From positions 1-13,501 of the forward strand of contig CAYIGN010000020.1 of assembly GCA_964363055.1 (NCBI GenBank): a stretch of DNA of 13,501 nucleotides. The letters are read 5' to 3'. Source of the stretch: CAYIGN01 sp964363055. GTDB taxonomy: Bacteria > Patescibacteriota > Minisyncoccia > Sungbacterales > HO2-52-23. Every line of letters starts with the position of its first letter. Within the stretch, counting starts at the first letter, position 1. Both the position numbers and the translations under genes were made by a program. Shown piece after piece: positions 11,091 to 13,501 of the stretch. The notes under the pieces were generated by a model. It did not search any database. It was not told the DNA's origin and worked only from the letters and a program-made list of their open reading frames with translations.

Positions 11091-13456
11091 ACAGCCGAAA
11101 GTACACCGACGGTTTTACGGATAATTTCCTCTCTGCCGAATCGCGTCAGATCCCGCTTGGCGGCTTGGGTAAGGCGCTGGCGCAGTCCAACATTCCCATG
11201 GAGCATGCGCACAGTCCGCGCGACCGTCTCCGGATCGTTCCGGCTGTAGAGAAGGCCGTGAACACCGTCCGAGATTATCTCCATATTCCCGCCGACTGCG
11301 GTTGCCATGACCGGAATCTCCATTGCCATTGCCTCGAGCAATACATGCGAGAACCCCTCGTAGCTGGAATTGAGTATAAAAAGGTCTCCGGCGCGCAAAT
11401 ATCGCAAGAATTCATCGTGCGGCATATCACCCCTGAGCGTGACGGCGGCCGTGAGTCCAGTGGTTGTAATGGCATTACATAGCGCCATTTCTTCGGGCCC
11501 TGATCCGATAATGACGAGTTTCGCGCAAGGGACCTCAAGCTTGATCTTCGGCATTACCTCAATGAGTAATTGAAATCCCTTCCACGCAACCAACCGACCT
11601 GCTGAAACAATAATAAATGCGTCGTGCGGGATTCCGAAGTGCTCGCGCGCCTCTTCCTTTGTCACCGGCGAGGAGGGCCGGAGAAACGCATTGTGAATTA
11701 TCTCGATCTTTTCCCGCGCTACTCCCCATTGCATGACTACGCCGAGAAGATATCGGCTCGGCACAATGATCCGATCCGCGCGCCGCGCGACCGCTCGTTC
11801 AATCCGGCGCAACAATTCCAGACGCCAACCATAGCGGCGGGCGAGAAAATCATCCAAGACCTCTTTCACTCCAAAACGCATCACCCCCTGTTCCCACGCA
11901 TAGTCGCCGACGATTTTGAGGAGAAAGCGCCTGCGGAAGAGTTTAGCCGCGACCATTGCGGGCAAGCCGACGCTTACCGGATCTTGAGCAAAAATGATGT
12001 CGGCGCCGCGGCTTGCCAGAAGCAGGTGCCAAAAATAAACGGCATGCCGCAAAAGTTTGGGGAGATGCCGCACCAAACGGAATGGTACCACCCGCATAGA
12101 GATCCCGCGCTCCGGCAGCTCCTCCACTAACAACTTGCTGTAGGTGGCTGGTCCGCCTATTTCCGGCGGGAAAAGCCCAGTGGCGACTACCACCCGCTTT
12201 TTCGTAGCGAATTCCTCTAAGAAAATCTTACAGTATGATGCGGCAATCACATCCCAGTCAAATCCTCGTTCCACTTTTTCTTTACCTGCCGCAATAAGCT
12301 TCCGCGTAAATTCTTGATCGCCTATGATGCGCGCTATCTTCTTGGCTACATCGTCGGCATCACCGCGTTCTGCCAAAAGTCCGGTCTTTCCATCTTCTAT
12401 GACATCAGGTATTCCCCCTACTGGAGTGCCAATTACAGGTACACCTGCCGCAAGGGCCTCTACAAACGCATTACCCATGCCTTCGGAATCGGATGGCCGG
12501 ACAAATACGTCAGAATCTCCAAGGTAACGCGGAATATCCCCATGGGGAATAGTCCCTAAAAACGATGTATCGCTGCTCACGCCCAAATCCTTAGCTAACG
12601 TCTCTAATCCACCCTTATCGGGGCCATCACCGACAATTTGTAGACGAATCGGATGGACTTCTTGACGGTTGCTCTCTCCTATTATCTTCTTCAATCGCGC
12701 AAATGCACGGATAAGAATATCAATCCTGTTTTTAGGAACAAGCCGCGAAACCGTAATAATAGTTTTCGTTCCCCTGATTCCTGCCTGCCCCGTAGAGTCG
12801 CGAAGCGACTCCTTCTGGAATTCCTGCCTGCCTGCCTGCCCGGCCAGGGACCGGGGATTCTTGATTCTAAATTTCTCAATATCCACTCCATTAGGCACCA
12901 CCTTCGCCGGTCCGCAATAATCAAAACTGCGCGACAAATCGAGGAGATATGTTGAAATCGCAGTGATATAATCGGCGCGGCGGAGCATCAGACCGAATGC
13001 GAAACGATTCAAGCCAAACCGTCCCCGCTCCAACCGCTCTCTATTCTCTCCGTACTGTACGGTCAGCACAAAAGGAATCCGTGGTAAAAATAGTTTTATC
13101 GCCGCTGCCGCAAGCGCCCCCTGCCCAATGTCCACGCCCCAAAGCAAAAAAGGAGGCCGATTTGTACCGATCTTAGTACGGTGCACCTGTACCGATCTTA
13201 GTACGGTACGGAAATGCAGGAGAGCGCCGAGAGGTAAAAGCCACTTATCCCACGGCCTTCCAAACCCGATTCGAAGGACCTGAGCTTCGGGTCGGACTTC
13301 GCGGCGCGGGAGGGAGCGCTGGAGGCGCGAAGTTACAATAAAAAAATCAAACTCGTGCGCGAGTCGTCGAGCCACTTCCAGTATCGCAATTTCCGCACCA
13401 CCGATAAATGGATAATAGCTGGTGGTGAAAACAAAAATTTTGGGTTTAGAACCCAT
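11087..13456 (-). CDS. Fusion of two GT4-type glycosyltransferases
   Basis: 789 residues from the ATG at 13456 (MGSKPKIFVFTTSYYPFIGG). The frame stays open to the window edge (a TTG at 13501), so a start further upstream cannot be excluded. Module 1 (about 1-415) has FTTSYYPFIGGAEIAILEVA, TVSRLVPKNRIDILIRAFA, VGDGPDKGGLE and EGMGNAFVEALAAGVPVIGT (EX7E). Module 2 (from about 417) restarts with KKRVVVATGLFPPEIGGPAT and has SAGRLVAWKGFQLLIEV and EGFSHVLLEAMAMEIPVMAT (EX7E). Only a short linker (EEFATK) separates them near 12205, so two normal-length genes appear joined. This could give two consecutive transfers in one polypeptide. Module 1 carries two in-frame repeat insertions (13164-13207 and 12777-12840). 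The TGA overlaps the next ATG by 4 bp. Confidence 0.9.
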   Translation of the reverse strand: MGSKPKIFVFTTSYYPFIGGAEIAILEVARRLAHEFDFFIVTSRLQRSLPRREVRPEAQVLRIGFGRPWDKWLLPLGALLHFRTVLRSVQVHRTKIGTNRPPFLLWGVDIGQGALAAAAIKLFLPRIPFVLTVQYGENRERLERGRFGLNRFAFGLMLRRADYITAISTYLLDLSRSFDYCGPAKVVPNGVDIEKFRIKNPRSLAGQAGRQEFQKESLRDSTGQAGIRGTKTIITVSRLVPKNRIDILIRAFARLKKIIGESNRQEVHPIRLQIVGDGPDKGGLETLAKDLGVSSDTSFLGTIPHGDIPRYLGDSDVFVRPSDSEGMGNAFVEALAAGVPVIGTPVGGIPDVIEDGKTGLLAERGDADDVAKKIARIIGDQEFTRKLIAAGKEKVERGFDWDVIAASYCKIFLEEFATKKRVVVATGLFPPEIGGPATYSKLLVEELPERGISMRVVPFRLVRHLPKLLRHAVYFWHLLLASRGADIIFAQDPVSVGLPAMVAAKLFRRRFLLKIVGDYAWEQGVMRFGVKEVLDDFLARRYGWRLELLRRIERAVARRADRIIVPSRYLLGVVMQWGVAREKIEIIHNAFLRPSSPVTKEEAREHFGIPHDAFIIVSAGRLVAWKGFQLLIEVMPKIKLEVPCAKLVIIGSGPEEMALCNAITTTGLTAAVTLRGDMPHDEFLRYLRAGDLFILNSSYEGFSHVLLEAMAMEIPVMATAVGGNMEIISDGVHGLLYSRNDPETVARTVRMLHGNVGLRQRLTQAAKRDLTRFGREEIIRKTVGVLSAV
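12777..12840. repeat. CCTG tandem repeats around a small hairpin, inside a coding region
   Basis: ATTCCTGCCTGCC occurs at 12777-12789 and again at 12820-12832, where it extends to four CCTG units (12823-12838). Between them GAGTCGC-GAA-GCGACTC (12795-12811) forms a hairpin. On the coding (minus) strand the region gives AGQAGRQEFQKESLRDSTGQ in module 1 of the fused glycosyltransferase, between VPNGVDIEKF and TVSRLVPKN, a place where GT4 enzymes vary in length. Confidence 0.7.
13164..13207. repeat. Two direct 19-bp repeats, 25-bp period, inside a coding region
   Basis: GTACCGATCTTAGTACGGT is present exactly at 13164-13182 and 13189-13207, separated by GCACCT. Each copy has ACCG/CGGT ends. On the minus strand the two copies are read in different frames, as TVLRSVQ and RTKIGT, without a stop. 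Confidence 0.75.
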
Positions 13457-13501
13457 CTCAAAAATGGCTTTGAAGGCGAAATCGTGCGGATTTTGTCGCA
13501 A

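Noticed and set aside
10519..11124. Plus-strand 201-residue reading frame
   Set aside because: Antisense shadow of the glycosyltransferase at 9957-11090; the product is low-complexity and Arg/Ser-rich.
13164..13207. CRISPR or minisatellite array
   Set aside because: Only two copies with a 6-bp spacing, inside a coding region; no spacers of CRISPR length.

Overview
The window reads as a fragment of a small bacterial genome, most likely a Patescibacteria/CPR member of the Parcubacteria type. This is an inference from character only: many GT4 glycosyltransferases with weak or absent Shine-Dalgarno sites, a stand-alone PaaX/Cas2-like protein of a kind often seen in CPR genomes, and many short palindromic or tandem repeats, some inside coding sequence. 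TGA works as a stop throughout, so the UGA-recoded lineages (Gracilibacteria, Absconditabacteria) are unlikely. No rRNA, tRNA or CRISPR array was seen. Apart from the transposase, every supported gene lies on the minus strand.

Left part (1-3600), accessory and fairly AT-rich. A complete IS1595-type insertion sequence (41-884) has 26-bp perfect terminal inverted repeats. It abuts, and probably truncates, a small minus-strand gene of unknown function (882-1067). Upstream of that gene is an array of six TATATCA-type half-sites. A compact operon follows, transcribed leftward: an SDH/ClpP-fold serine protease (1955-2929), a 104-residue unknown protein (1635-1949) and a VapC-like PIN-domain toxin (1268-1681). 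Next is a decayed C-terminal piece of a type III restriction enzyme Res subunit (2985-3485), broken by one in-frame TAG.

Middle (3600-6560). There is one GT4 glycosyltransferase (3700-4812) and, 4 bp upstream of it, an LD-carboxypeptidase/MccF-like gene split by a +1 frameshift (4817-5795). Then comes a 694-bp unit in which a single PaaX/Cas2-like gene (5910-6506) sits between two near-identical 37-bp inverted repeats, each itself palindromic.

Right part (6575-13456). A GC-richer run of glycosyltransferase genes carries six GT4 modules in five genes, and the last gene is a fusion of two complete modules. Neighbours are joined by 4-bp ATGA overlaps (11087-11090, 9957-9960) or separated by hairpins (8871-8904, 7695-7735). 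Together they probably build an extracellular polysaccharide or glycolipid by sequential sugar transfer; donors and acceptors cannot be read from sequence. Five short repeats sit in frame inside these genes, as if small repeat units were inserted without breaking the frame.

The most unusual items are the inverted-repeat-bounded PaaX/Cas2-like unit, the protease plus small protein plus PIN operon with its neighbouring operator array, the hairpin whose loop holds a stop codon, and the coding-sequence repeats.
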